Shown here in pieces: positions 8,463 to 16,359 of a stretch of 64,000 nt of DNA (its first letter is position 1; the number at the start of each line of letters is the position of its first letter). This DNA comes from JAJDYQ01 sp963662865 (GTDB lineage Bacteria; Pseudomonadota; Gammaproteobacteria; JAJDYQ01): contig OY759969.1 in assembly GCA_963662865.1 (NCBI GenBank), positions 2,046,001 through 2,110,000 of the forward strand, given 5' to 3'. The translations under genes were made by a program, and so were the position numbers. The notes under the pieces were generated by a model, which was given only the letters and a program-made list of their open reading frames with translations, did not search any database and was not told the DNA's origin.

Positions 8463-9314
8463 CTACAGGGCGGCGAACATGTCCTGAAAAATTGCCTGTG
8501 GTCGGTTCCGCCGATTGTACCGATACTCAAACTCCTTCGCATACTTCCACAGGGGTTTCCCGGAAACGTGGGCATGAGTCCCGCGGATAGACAGTTTCAG
8601 CCTGGCCCAGAAGCCTTCAATGCTATTGACATGGCTATCGCCTTTGACGAATTCCTCTGCGCCGTGATTGACCGTCTTGTGGGTGTATCCGGCTTTTGCC
8701 AGTCCGTTGTAGGACTTCAACTCATCGGTATGAACCGTGCTACCGGTCTCCACGTTTCCCTCAACAATCGGTTGCAGGGTGTTCTTGCGGACATTCGGCA
8801 CGACCTTCGTCATAACTTCACCGCCGCGCTCCAGCATACCCAGGACAACGGTTTTACCTTCGGCGCCGCGTCCACGCTTACCCGGCCTGTAGCCGCCAAT
8901 CATGGTTTCGTCAATCTCAACGTCACCGTCAAGCGGGTTCTCGCCGTCTACTTCGGCCATCCACTTGCGAATCTCATGCGCCATTCTCCAGGCCGTCTTA
9001 TAGGTTACATCAAGCTGCCGTTGCAATTCCTTCGCAGCAACACCGTGTTTGGACGTGCTGAACAGGTGCATGGCGATAAACCACTTCTGAAGGGAAGTCC
9101 TGGAACGGTGCATCGGCGTACCGACACAAGGGAAAAGCTGAAACTTGCAATGCTGGCAGACATACGCACGCTCACGGGACATGCGGTAAAACTTCCCGTG
9201 CTCATGGCATTTGGGGCAGTCAAGCTCCGTGCCGCCATAGCGCAGTTTCATAATGCCTTCCAAACAGGCTTCATCAGTGGGGTACTGCTTAATGAATTTG
9301 GTAATTGAACACAT
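8463..9314 (-). CDS. IS1595-family transposase
   Basis: Transposase with an N-terminal zinc ribbon (LDCPKCHEHGKFYRM, then VCQHCKFQ, residues about 33-60) followed by a DDE-type catalytic domain. Recognisable catalytic blocks are VEIDETMIGGYRPGKRG (first Asp, about residue 137), VHTDELKSY (second Asp, about 196) and the VNSIEGFWARLKLSIRG region, carrying the family's final acidic or Asn position. Length 283 is typical and no internal stop is seen, so it may still be active. An AGGAG ribosome binding site lies just before ATG 9314. Confidence 0.88.
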   Translation of the reverse strand: MCSITKFIKQYPTDEACLEGIMKLRYGGTELDCPKCHEHGKFYRMSRERAYVCQHCKFQLFPCVGTPMHRSRTSLQKWFIAMHLFSTSKHGVAAKELQRQLDVTYKTAWRMAHEIRKWMAEVDGENPLDGDVEIDETMIGGYRPGKRGRGAEGKTVVLGMLERGGEVMTKVVPNVRKNTLQPIVEGNVETGSTVHTDELKSYNGLAKAGYTHKTVNHGAEEFVKGDSHVNSIEGFWARLKLSIRGTHAHVSGKPLWKYAKEFEYRYNRRNRPQAIFQDMFAAL

Positions 9315-9340
9315 GTTGTTTTCTCCTAACTGTTACCTAT

Positions 9341-9369
9341 AGTATAGGAGATTTAGTTTGTTGTGTCAA
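9341..9369 (-). promoter_or_regulatory. Near-consensus sigma70 promoter of the transposase gene
   Basis: Reading the minus strand, TTGACA (9369-9364) and TATACT (9346-9341) are separated by 17 bases, followed by the AGGAG site and the transposase ATG at 9314. A strong outward-in promoter at the element end is notable, because most IS promoters are weak. Confidence 0.6.
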
Positions 9370-9446
9370 GGGGATAATTGCGTAAAATTAAGCGCCTTAG
9401 ACAAAGGTGATTATCTGCCGCCCATTAGCGCATAAGAGATAAATCT

Positions 9447-10070
9447 ATGATTGATATTATTTCACCACAATTTTCACTGTTCTTCGCAGCAGCCTTAGTT
9501 TTGGCCTTTACTCCTGGTGCCAGCATTACCTATGTTGTTGCCAGGACTGCGTCTGGGGGGAGAGAAGCCGGAGTGGTCTCCTCATTCGGCACGGCTATAG
9601 GTGGCTTAGTGCATGTGATCGCAGCAGCGCTAGGCTTGTCTGTGATCATCTCGGAATCAGCATTTCTTTTTAGTGTCATCAGATATGCCGGTGCAGGTTA
9701 TCTCATCTATCTTGGCCTCCGATTGTTTCTAACTCATGAAATAATTAAAGTTTCCACTGATCTTCACCCAGCAGCCAAATCAAAATTATTTTGGGAGGGG
9801 TTTGCTGTTGAAGCGCTTAATGTAAAAACGGCACTGTTCTTTTTAGCGCTCATTCCCCAATTCATAAATCCTGTCTATTCAATCACTCAGCAATTTATTG
9901 TCTATGGCGTAATTTGCGTGGCTCTAAACACAACCGCAGATTTAATCGCTGTCTTTGGATCTCGTATTTTATTAAGCAGGCTTAAGTCAGCCAGACCCAT
10001 TAATATATCATCGGGTTCAATATTGATTGGCCTCGGACTGTTTGTGGCGGCAAATGATGTCAGGCGCTAA
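9447..10070 (+). CDS. LysE/RhtB-family amino-acid exporter
   Basis: Inner-membrane exporter of the LysE superfamily (amino acids or related small metabolites), 207 residues with about six hydrophobic segments. The family signature near the start, FTPGASITYVVARTASGGREAG (split here as FTPGASITYV then ARTASGGREAG), resembles the PGP-x(4)-G-x-G motif region. VEALNVKTALFFLALIPQFI is the conserved third-to-fourth helix block. It stands alone on the + strand between the insertion element and an attC-like palindrome, so it could be a captured cassette. The substrate cannot be told from sequence. Confidence 0.85.
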   Translation: MIDIISPQFSLFFAAALVLAFTPGASITYVVARTASGGREAGVVSSFGTAIGGLVHVIAAALGLSVIISESAFLFSVIRYAGAGYLIYLGLRLFLTHEIIKVSTDLHPAAKSKLFWEGFAVEALNVKTALFFLALIPQFINPVYSITQQFIVYGVICVALNTTADLIAVFGSRILLSRLKSARPINISSGSILIGLGLFVAANDVRR

Positions 10071-10142
10071 TAAGAGGCTTCACAGGATTCGCTCTCTTAC
10101 GAGTCTTAATTTATCACTTCGGGCAATTTATGGACAAATTGA

Positions 10143-10205
10143 ACCATATAAAATGCTCCAGCGGGCAGCTAAAAGCTGCCACTGAGTTTAGTTGTTTTAT
10201 ATAGG
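10143..10205 (+). other. attC-like imperfect palindrome downstream of the exporter gene
   Basis: A nested dyad. Outer arms CCATATAAAA and TTTTATATAGG enclose the core TGCTCCAGCGGGCAGCT-AAA-AGCTGCCACTGAGTTTAG, whose inner stem GGCAGCT/AGCTGCC is perfect. The CCAGCGG...CACTGAG pattern resembles gammaproteobacterial integron attC sites and closely matches the second site at 54405-54472. The simple R' core site (GTTRRRY) is not well kept. It lies on the cassette (+) side of the decayed integrase. Confidence 0.4.
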
Positions 10206-10217
10206 CAGACAAATTCC

Positions 10218-10475
10218 ATGTATGTCGTGGGCATTTCCGGTGGCGTACGGATTTATCAGCTTGAACGCTACGTTAGTGCCCGTCACAAAGATACCGAGGT
10301 CTTGGTGCTTAATCCCGAGCGCTGGACGCTGGAGGTGTATCGAACCATCATCGAAACCCTCCAGAGCCTTGCGTGGATGTATCTGGTCGTCTTGGTCTTT
10401 GCGCTTATAGCTTATGTCATTGTTCGAGGTTTTGAGCTCAAGCGTGAAAAAAAGGCGATCGAAAAGTCGGAATAG
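10218..10475 (+). CDS. Small hypothetical protein with one C-terminal membrane segment
   Basis: 85 residues from ATG 10218. The N-terminal 45 residues are soluble and charged; about residues 50-70 (LAWMYLVVLVFALIAYVIV) form a single transmembrane helix, followed by a basic tail (RGFELKREKKAIEKSE). This suggests a C-tail-anchored protein with a short cytoplasmic end. I recognise no family. A competing frame from 10192 (72 codons) looks like non-coding Trp/Ser-rich translation. It is convergent with ntrY. Confidence 0.45.
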   Translation: MYVVGISGGVRIYQLERYVSARHKDTEVLVLNPERWTLEVYRTIIETLQSLAWMYLVVLVFALIAYVIVRGFELKREKKAIEKSE

Positions 10476-10594
10476 GCCCTGACAGTCAATTCAAATCGCC
10501 GACAGGGCTGGCTGGAATATCTCATTGCTTCGCGGCGAACCGCTTCTTGTGTATCTCTCTGTGCCTTTTGAATTGGCGGGCAGGTTGACAACTA

Positions 10595-10609
10595 TTGAGA
10601 CTTTCTCAA
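10595..10609. terminator. Short hairpin between convergent genes
   Basis: A perfect stem TTGAGA-CTT-TCTCAA lies in the 168-base gap between the small membrane-protein gene (+) and the ntrY stop (-). There is no long T-run on either strand, so terminator function is only suggested by the position. Confidence 0.25.
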
Positions 10610-10643
10610 CAGCCTGTTTGAGCTCCCCTTGCAGGTTATTCGA

Positions 10644-12839
10644 TTACGCTTTGTATTCAATCTGACAGGGCAGTTTTATGGTCACTCTGGCGCCGCCTTC
10701 GGCAACATTGCTTACCGATATGGTGCCATTATGCTCCTCAACAATTTTCTTCACGATAGCCATGCCCAAACCGGTTCCATGATCCTTGGTTGTTACATAT
10801 GGCTCAAAAATATTATTGATGATGCCGCTGTCAAAACCCGGTCCATTATCCTCAATAGTTATTTGTAAACGACAGGTATCCGCGCTACTGGATAAGCTTG
10901 TCGTAACCCTTAGTACGGGTTGTGGTGTCGCTTCCATGGCATCAATCGAATTTTTTACCACGTTATGCAGTAATTGCCTGAGCCGGTCCTGGTCGGCAAT
11001 TATCGTGTGAATATCTTCGGCCAGATCCAGCCGCACTTCCGGAAAAAGACGGTCTCCTTTATACATATCAATGATCTCGCTAATCAGCTCATTCAACGAT
11101 AATGGAACCATTTTTAATTCGGAACTACGAGCGTACTGGGTAAAGGCGTTGACCATCTCTTTCATTGCCTCAACCTGGTCAATAATGGTTTTAGTGGATT
11201 TATCCAGCACCTCAGCAGGCCGACCTGTTATCTCGCCAAGGCATTTATGCCGCACTCGTTCAGCAGATAGCTGAATCGGTGTCAGAGGATTCTTGATTTC
11301 ATGTGCCAGCCGACGTGCCATCTCACCCCAGGCGGCGTTACGCTGTGCCTGTACAAATTCAGTGACATCATCAAACATGACAACATGTTCACCCTCGTGA
11401 CCAAGTTCCTGGGACAGCAGTGTACCATTAATAATTAATACCTGGCGGCCATTTTGATTAAGAATGGTCAGTTCTTCCTGCCATTCGTGTTTGCCCGAAC
11501 CCATATTTCGACTCAGGCAGTTATAAAATTCCTGTAGATATGGGTATGAGTCGATGATTTCATCCAGGCTCAGATCGCTCACGTCATGTTCAGAATTAAA
11601 CAGTATTCGGGAGGCCATCGGGTTCATGGTGACTATCCGACACTGACTATTAAATGTAATCAACCCCGAAGTCAGCCGAGATAATACGGTCTGTACATAA
11701 GTCCGCTCTTCTTCTGCGGCTACCTGGCCCAGGCGAGCCTGTTGACTGGCTTCGGCAATTTTTAGCGTCATATCGTTGAATGAACCCACTAGCTGTCCCA
11801 GTTCATCCTGGCTGGTCACCTCCAGTTGTTTGTCATATTCCCCCCTGGACAACGCCCGGGTGCCGTCCAAAAGGATACGGATTGGCTCAACCAGACGCCG
11901 GGCAGACAGCACGGCAACAACGACGGCCGCAATAATATTAAGCGCAAACGCCAAAGAAAGTGTGAGAATAAAACTCTGTTTCAGCTCATCTCGAATGTAA
12001 GATAGTTCCTTATACGCCCCAAAAGCAGACTGTACGCTTTGTGCAAGGGTGTTTAACCGGTCCGCCACGGGGTAAAGCGCCTGAATCAGTCGCCTTTCTC
12101 CGGTAATCACTCTCGCAGTATCGGGTATTGCTATGACGATCCTTATAAAAAAACCACGGTCTTCAATTGGTTCCATATCAAGATACGGATAACCCTGACG
12201 CAGTTGGCTATAAACCAGTTCACTGGGCGCATGAGGAACCACTACTTCCGGGTCGATATTACTGAAGGCATAAACACGCCCGGCCGTGTCAAGCAGTGCA
12301 ATTTCATCGGCAGAGCTGGACAGTCGAAGGTCCACCATATCAAGGGTCGCCAGACTGGTTGGCGTATCAACAAGCGACTTCGCCATCGCCAGGGTTGTGC
12401 GCGCTTTTTCGCGAATTCGTCCGGCCATGGCATCACGACTTAAATCCAGAGCATCGCCAAGAGCGGCTTCAATCCTGACGTCAAACCAACTATCAATGCC
12501 TCGCTGCAAAAATTGAATCGACAGGACATATACCAGCGAAACGGGCACAACTGCCAATATAACAAACATGGTCACCATGCGTAGCGTTAGTCGGATACCC
12601 GCACGACGCTGCCTGTACTCCAGTAATAACCGGTATAACTGGTAACCAAATATGGTCGTTAAAACAATAAGACCGATGGCATTACCAAGCAATAACCAGG
12701 AGTAGTAGGGGCCAATCGAAGCCGAGTTTTCAGTCGCATTGCTCAGCAGGTACAACGAGACAAGCATGCCGGCAAATAACACCAGTACCGGAAAAATAAG
12801 CATTCGCTTAAAATAATTTTTACCGTAAATCTGCATCAT
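10644..12839 (-). CDS. ntrY: NtrY-like sensor histidine kinase
   Basis: Membrane sensor kinase that normally partners the NtrX-type regulator. From ATG 12839 (12836 is equally possible) it has 731 residues. Hydrophobic N-terminal segments lie within about residues 12-125, an extracytoplasmic region follows, and a further membrane helix (LTLSLAFALNIIAAVVVAVL) precedes a HAMP domain (about 335-390) and a PAS-like domain (about 400-500). The H-box ARRLAHEIKNPLTPIQLS carries the phospho-His. The ATPase core has NVVKNSIDAM (N), DNGPGF (G1) and GTGLGMAIVKK (G2). An upstream in-frame ATG at 12878 lies deep in the preceding gene and is less likely. The start overlaps the DUF4390 gene by about 20 bases. 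All catalytic motifs are intact, so the kinase should work in spite of the separation from ntrX. Confidence 0.93.
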   Translation of the reverse strand: MMQIYGKNYFKRMLIFPVLVLFAGMLVSLYLLSNATENSASIGPYYSWLLLGNAIGLIVLTTIFGYQLYRLLLEYRQRRAGIRLTLRMVTMFVILAVVPVSLVYVLSIQFLQRGIDSWFDVRIEAALGDALDLSRDAMAGRIREKARTTLAMAKSLVDTPTSLATLDMVDLRLSSSADEIALLDTAGRVYAFSNIDPEVVVPHAPSELVYSQLRQGYPYLDMEPIEDRGFFIRIVIAIPDTARVITGERRLIQALYPVADRLNTLAQSVQSAFGAYKELSYIRDELKQSFILTLSLAFALNIIAAVVVAVLSARRLVEPIRILLDGTRALSRGEYDKQLEVTSQDELGQLVGSFNDMTLKIAEASQQARLGQVAAEEERTYVQTVLSRLTSGLITFNSQCRIVTMNPMASRILFNSEHDVSDLSLDEIIDSYPYLQEFYNCLSRNMGSGKHEWQEELTILNQNGRQVLIINGTLLSQELGHEGEHVVMFDDVTEFVQAQRNAAWGEMARRLAHEIKNPLTPIQLSAERVRHKCLGEITGRPAEVLDKSTKTIIDQVEAMKEMVNAFTQYARSSELKMVPLSLNELISEIIDMYKGDRLFPEVRLDLAEDIHTIIADQDRLRQLLHNVVKNSIDAMEATPQPVLRVTTSLSSSADTCRLQITIEDNGPGFDSGIINNIFEPYVTTKDHGTGLGMAIVKKIVEEHNGTISVSNVAEGGARVTIKLPCQIEYKA

Positions 12840-13416
12840 TCCCTTCGGAGTCCCACCAGTAAATTTTCTTCCAGTCACCCCGCAGACGCCAGCTATCAGA
12901 TAAATAGGTCAGCGGCCTGAGTGGAACCGGCAGAGCCTCGCTGTCCAACCCTGAACGCACTCGTATAATATGGCTTTTATCTCGGTCCAGCTTTTTCAGC
13001 TCCAGAATTTTAAGATTCTCAATTTTCCCCAATGCCGCCAGCGCCGAACTGCGTGTTAAATAGGCCTTGGGGAATCCGGTCTGAATATCTTTTACCAGAT
13101 ACTGCTGGCTCAGGGCATGATACTGGACTTCATGAACGAATGATTTTCTCCAGATGATATGATTCCAGAACCATTCATTGGGCACCGCCAGTTCTACTTC
13201 GGTCACCAACGTGATGGGAAGACCATTATCCAGTGCCTCAAGTGCTGCCCGGCTAAAATTGAAATGAATATCGCCACTTAAAATTAAATACGCCTGATCC
13301 TGGCCTGGCTTAATATCATACCTTGCAAAGGGTTCATCACCGGCACAGACCGTGCCAGTCACTAACGGACTTGCAGACAGTAAAAAACATATTGTCAGTT
13401 TAAAGAGATGCTTCAT
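12820..13416 (-). CDS. DUF4390 secreted protein
   Basis: 198 residues from ATG 13416, which overlaps the rsmB stop by four bases (ATGA). An N-terminal Sec signal peptide (MKHLFKLTICFLLSASPLV, cleavage probably after residues VCA) indicates export. The rest is a beta-rich domain with the DUF4390 pattern (LSGDIHFNFSRAALEALDNG, VPNEWFWNHIIWRKSF, and a terminal SDSWRLRGDWKKIYW). The gene is typically found between rsmB and ntrY in gammaproteobacteria, which suggests a link to periplasmic sensing by NtrY, but its biochemical role is unknown. Confidence 0.85.
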   Translation of the reverse strand: MKHLFKLTICFLLSASPLVTGTVCAGDEPFARYDIKPGQDQAYLILSGDIHFNFSRAALEALDNGLPITLVTEVELAVPNEWFWNHIIWRKSFVHEVQYHALSQQYLVKDIQTGFPKAYLTRSSALAALGKIENLKILELKKLDRDKSHIIRVRSGLDSEALPVPLRPLTYLSDSWRLRGDWKKIYWWDSEGNDADLR

Positions 13417-14732
13417 ACCTTTTCCAGTATCGCAAAATAAAATCCGTCCATACCGTTTTCGCCCGGCAGCACCTGACGCCCAGACTGTTCCCGGCCCCAC
13501 TCGCTTTCAATCGGCTTCAATACGGCGTCGCCATGGCATTTTAGAAAGCGCTTTATCTGATGTTGATTTTCCAGTTTGAATATGGAGCAGGTAACGTAAA
13601 CCATCCGGCCTCCCTGTCCAAGAAGACCCCAAACAGCATCCAGTATCCGCGCTTGACGCTTCACTATTTTCTGCACGGCACATAAAGAACGAATATATTT
13701 AATATCCGGATGGCGGCGTATGACGCCGCTGGCACTACAGGGGGCATCAAGCAGGATTCGGTCGAAATGTTTTCCATCCCACCAGTCTTCAGGTCTGGCG
13801 GCATCGCCGACAACAAGTTCGGCGCTCTGATGAATACGTTCAAACAGCGACTCGAGTTTTTCGAGTCTTTGCGGGCTCGAGTCCATAGCTATCAGCTCCC
13901 TGGGCCGAACCTGCTGCAGAATATGCGCCGTTTTCCCTCCCGGCGCAGCACAGGCATCAAGTACGCGATGCCGGGACGTTGCTTCCAGCAACGGCACCGC
14001 CAGTTGCGCGGCCGCATCCTGAACAGATACCAGTCCCTGTACAAAACCAGGAAGCTCCTCTACTGCAACTGCCTTTTTCAGGACTATCCCGGCCGGTGCA
14101 TGCTTATGACCACTGGCCTCAATTCCGGCTTTGCCCAGTCGCTCAAGGTATTTCTCTCTGGACATGTTCGCCACATTCAGACGCAGCACCATCGGTGCCT
14201 GTTGATTATTATTTTGCACAACTCTCTGCCAGTCATCAGGCCAGTCCGCTCTGATTATGTCCAACATCCATTTCTGATGCGCATAGCGGGTAATTTTATT
14301 GTCTATAAGTAAACCCTGCTTATCGCTACGCTGATACTCCCTCAGTATCGCATTGATTAAACCTCTGGCACGAGAGATCTGCAGGGGGGCGACACATTCA
14401 ACTGTGGCATGGATGGCAGCATGTGCCGGTATACGCGTATACCGCAACTGGTAAATTCCCAGGAGTATTAATATCTGAACTTCAGGCTTTAACCGGTCAA
14501 CAGGCTTATCCGAGAGTTGCATCAACCACTCCCTGAGCTGCGGATACCAACGCATAACGCCATAACACAAGGCCTGTAGTAATGGACGGTCAATGGGCTC
14601 CACCCGGGCCAAATGCTGTTCCAGGAGACTATCCAGAGATTGATGCTCACCAATAACGCGGAGAAGCGCTCGCGCTGTCTGCTCACGGATAAACACTCCC
14701 GGCTGAAGTTTATTTTTTCTGCGATTGGCCAA
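13413..14732 (-). CDS. rsmB: 16S rRNA m5C967 methyltransferase RsmB
   Basis: SAM-dependent enzyme methylating C967 of 16S rRNA in the 30S subunit. It has 439 residues. The N-terminal NusB-like RNA-binding domain covers about 1-140 and the Rossmann-fold methyltransferase domain the remainder. SAM-binding motif is VLDACAAPGGKTAH; the two active-site cysteines are in LDAPCSASGVIRRHPD and VTCSIFKLEN. The start at 14732 overlaps the end of fmt by 23 bases, continuing the def-fmt-rsmB run. Confidence 0.95.
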   Translation of the reverse strand: MANRRKNKLQPGVFIREQTARALLRVIGEHQSLDSLLEQHLARVEPIDRPLLQALCYGVMRWYPQLREWLMQLSDKPVDRLKPEVQILILLGIYQLRYTRIPAHAAIHATVECVAPLQISRARGLINAILREYQRSDKQGLLIDNKITRYAHQKWMLDIIRADWPDDWQRVVQNNNQQAPMVLRLNVANMSREKYLERLGKAGIEASGHKHAPAGIVLKKAVAVEELPGFVQGLVSVQDAAAQLAVPLLEATSRHRVLDACAAPGGKTAHILQQVRPRELIAMDSSPQRLEKLESLFERIHQSAELVVGDAARPEDWWDGKHFDRILLDAPCSASGVIRRHPDIKYIRSLCAVQKIVKRQARILDAVWGLLGQGGRMVYVTCSIFKLENQHQIKRFLKCHGDAVLKPIESEWGREQSGRQVLPGENGMDGFYFAILEKV

Positions 14733-15675
14733 AAATATAACCGAGCCGAATAGTCTCTCTGCGAGAATTTAAAAACGCTTCTCCGGACATATGTTTTTTA
14801 CCGGCTGGCTGAACTTCCAGAAGTTCCAGATATCCGTTACCCGTTGCAACAACGATGTTGTGGCTTACCGAAACTACTTCTCCCGCCGCAGCGTGTGCAA
14901 CACAATTCACCTTTGATACATTCCAGATACGCAATGGCTCACCATCAAATTCCGTATAGGCCACCGGCCACGGATTAAAGCCTCTTACCGCCCACATGAT
15001 TTCCCTGGCCGACTGAGACCAGTCTATGTTCGCTTCAGATTTAGTCAGCTTTGCCGCGTAGCAGGCATCGTCATTATTTTGCGGCACCGCCTCCGGCGGG
15101 TGACCCTTTGCCACATCATCCAGTACCTTTACCAGGGCCATTGCCCCCATTTCAGCTAATCGGTTATGCAGTATCTGACTGTTGTCTTCATTATGAATGG
15201 GGCTCCTGACAATACTCAATATATCGCCGGTATCCAGCCCTTCATCCATCTGCATTATGGTAACACCCGTTTCACGGTCCCCCGCGAGTATTGCCCGCTG
15301 AATCGGGGCTGCACCACGCCAACGCGGCAACAGCGAGGCATGGACATTGAGGCAGCCATACCTTGGTATTTGCAATATATCTGACGGTAGCATCTGTCCA
15401 TAAGCCACAACGACTATGGCATCCGGGCTAAGCGCCCACAGTCCTGCCCGGGCCTCTTCAGTACGCAGGTTTTCTGGCTGATGAACCTTAATCCGATGTT
15501 GAACAGCCAGTTGTTTAACCGGCGATGGATGTATTTTTCTTCCCCGACCCGCAGGGCGATCCGGCCGGGTATAAGCCGCAATCACCTCATGACGACGATC
15601 TACCAGGGCCTGTAAGGTCGGGACCGCAAAATCGGGGGTGCCGGCAAACACCACCCTTAGAGATGATAAAGACAT
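14710..15675 (-). CDS. fmt: Methionyl-tRNA formyltransferase
   Basis: Transfers the formyl group of 10-formyl-THF to initiator Met-tRNA. 321 residues, usual length. N-terminal GTPDFAVPTLQAL; the catalytic Asn/His/Asp region is represented by NVHASLLPRWRGAAPIQRAI and QMDEGLDTGD (residues about 108-150). The C-terminal OB-like tRNA-binding domain starts near 210. It follows def with a 22-base gap. Confidence 0.96.
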   Translation of the reverse strand: MSLSSLRVVFAGTPDFAVPTLQALVDRRHEVIAAYTRPDRPAGRGRKIHPSPVKQLAVQHRIKVHQPENLRTEEARAGLWALSPDAIVVVAYGQMLPSDILQIPRYGCLNVHASLLPRWRGAAPIQRAILAGDRETGVTIMQMDEGLDTGDILSIVRSPIHNEDNSQILHNRLAEMGAMALVKVLDDVAKGHPPEAVPQNNDDACYAAKLTKSEANIDWSQSAREIMWAVRGFNPWPVAYTEFDGEPLRIWNVSKVNCVAHAAAGEVVSVSHNIVVATGNGYLELLEVQPAGKKHMSGEAFLNSRRETIRLGYIFGQSQKK

Positions 15676-15697
15676 ATCATCGGCACGATAAGGAAGA

Positions 15698-16228
15698 TTA
15701 AATCACCTGCCTGTGATTCCTGGAACCAGACTGCGTCCTGGCCCGCTTACCCAGCTTCTTGCGGATCCTCTGACGCTTTAATTCAGACAGATAATCAATG
15801 AACAGCTTACCGTCCAGGTGATCAATCTCATGTTGTATGCATACTGCCAGTAAACCATCCGCATCCATTACAAATTCTTCACCCTGGGGGTTTAGCGCCT
15901 TAACTGTAATCCTGTCCGCCCTCTCCACTTTTTCGAATACACCCGGCACGGACAGACAACCTTCATCTGTGCATTCGACGCCCTCGAAGCAGGTGATTTC
16001 AGGATTAATCAGTGCCAGCGGCCGGGACTTATCCTCACTCGCGTCGATGACAATAACCCGTTGCGGAACATTCACCTGGATGGCGGCAAGACCTATTCCG
16101 GGGGCGTCATACATGGTCTCAAACATATCCTCAACCAATTGACGGGTATCTTCGTTTACCTGTTCGACAGGGACCGCCTTACGCCGCAGGCGTTCGTCAG
16201 GAAAGTGTAATATGCCCAGTAAAGCCAT
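15698..16228 (-). CDS. def: Peptide deformylase
   Basis: Fe2+/Zn2+ metalloenzyme removing the N-formyl group from nascent proteins. The start at 16228 (MALLGILHFPDERL) is preferred over 16258 because it aligns with known Def proteins and has a GAGG ribosome binding site; 176 residues. The three motifs are complete: GIGLAAIQ (about 46-53), EGCLS (metal Cys) and QHEIDH (metal His pair and catalytic Glu). First gene of the leftward def-fmt-rsmB-DUF4390-ntrY run; divergent from the LysM gene. Confidence 0.96.
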   Translation of the reverse strand: MALLGILHFPDERLRRKAVPVEQVNEDTRQLVEDMFETMYDAPGIGLAAIQVNVPQRVIVIDASEDKSRPLALINPEITCFEGVECTDEGCLSVPGVFEKVERADRITVKALNPQGEEFVMDADGLLAVCIQHEIDHLDGKLFIDYLSELKRQRIRKKLGKRARTQSGSRNHRQVI

Positions 16229-16359
16229 AATATCCTCGAAAAATTCTGGTATTTTCACCCAAGTACAGGAAATTTAAGAAATAATACTGGAATAATCAGA
16301 AATTCTGTCTTACGATTAACCAAAGATACGTCTTTGCTACATTATATTAAAGGACAATC

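Larger units (their letters stand above)
8460..9375 (-). mobile_element. IS1595-family insertion sequence (ISXO2-like)
   Basis: One transposase gene of 283 codons with its own near-consensus promoter fills the element. Outer limits are approximate: I could not identify convincing terminal inverted repeats or the 8-base target duplication typical of the family. It interrupts the small gene that follows the methyltransferase. Confidence 0.7.
8381..9440 (+). pseudogene. Small uncharacterised gene interrupted by the IS1595-family element
   Basis: An ATG overlapping the methyltransferase stop (ATGA at 8381) starts MKKTIKPEDCYPDDVTERRF and continues NRLLTAM before running into the insertion element at about 8460. 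On the far side, a + strand frame in the same direction reads CVKLSALDKGDYLPPISA and ends at a stop near 9433. I infer an original gene of about 50 residues, translationally coupled to the methyltransferase and now split. Its function is unknown. The join across the element is inferred, as the exact ends were not resolved. Confidence 0.4.

Noticed and set aside
8568..9308. 246-codon + strand frame opposite the IS1595 transposase
   Set aside because: Shadow of the transposase gene, which has zinc-ribbon and DDE motifs and its own promoter on the minus strand.
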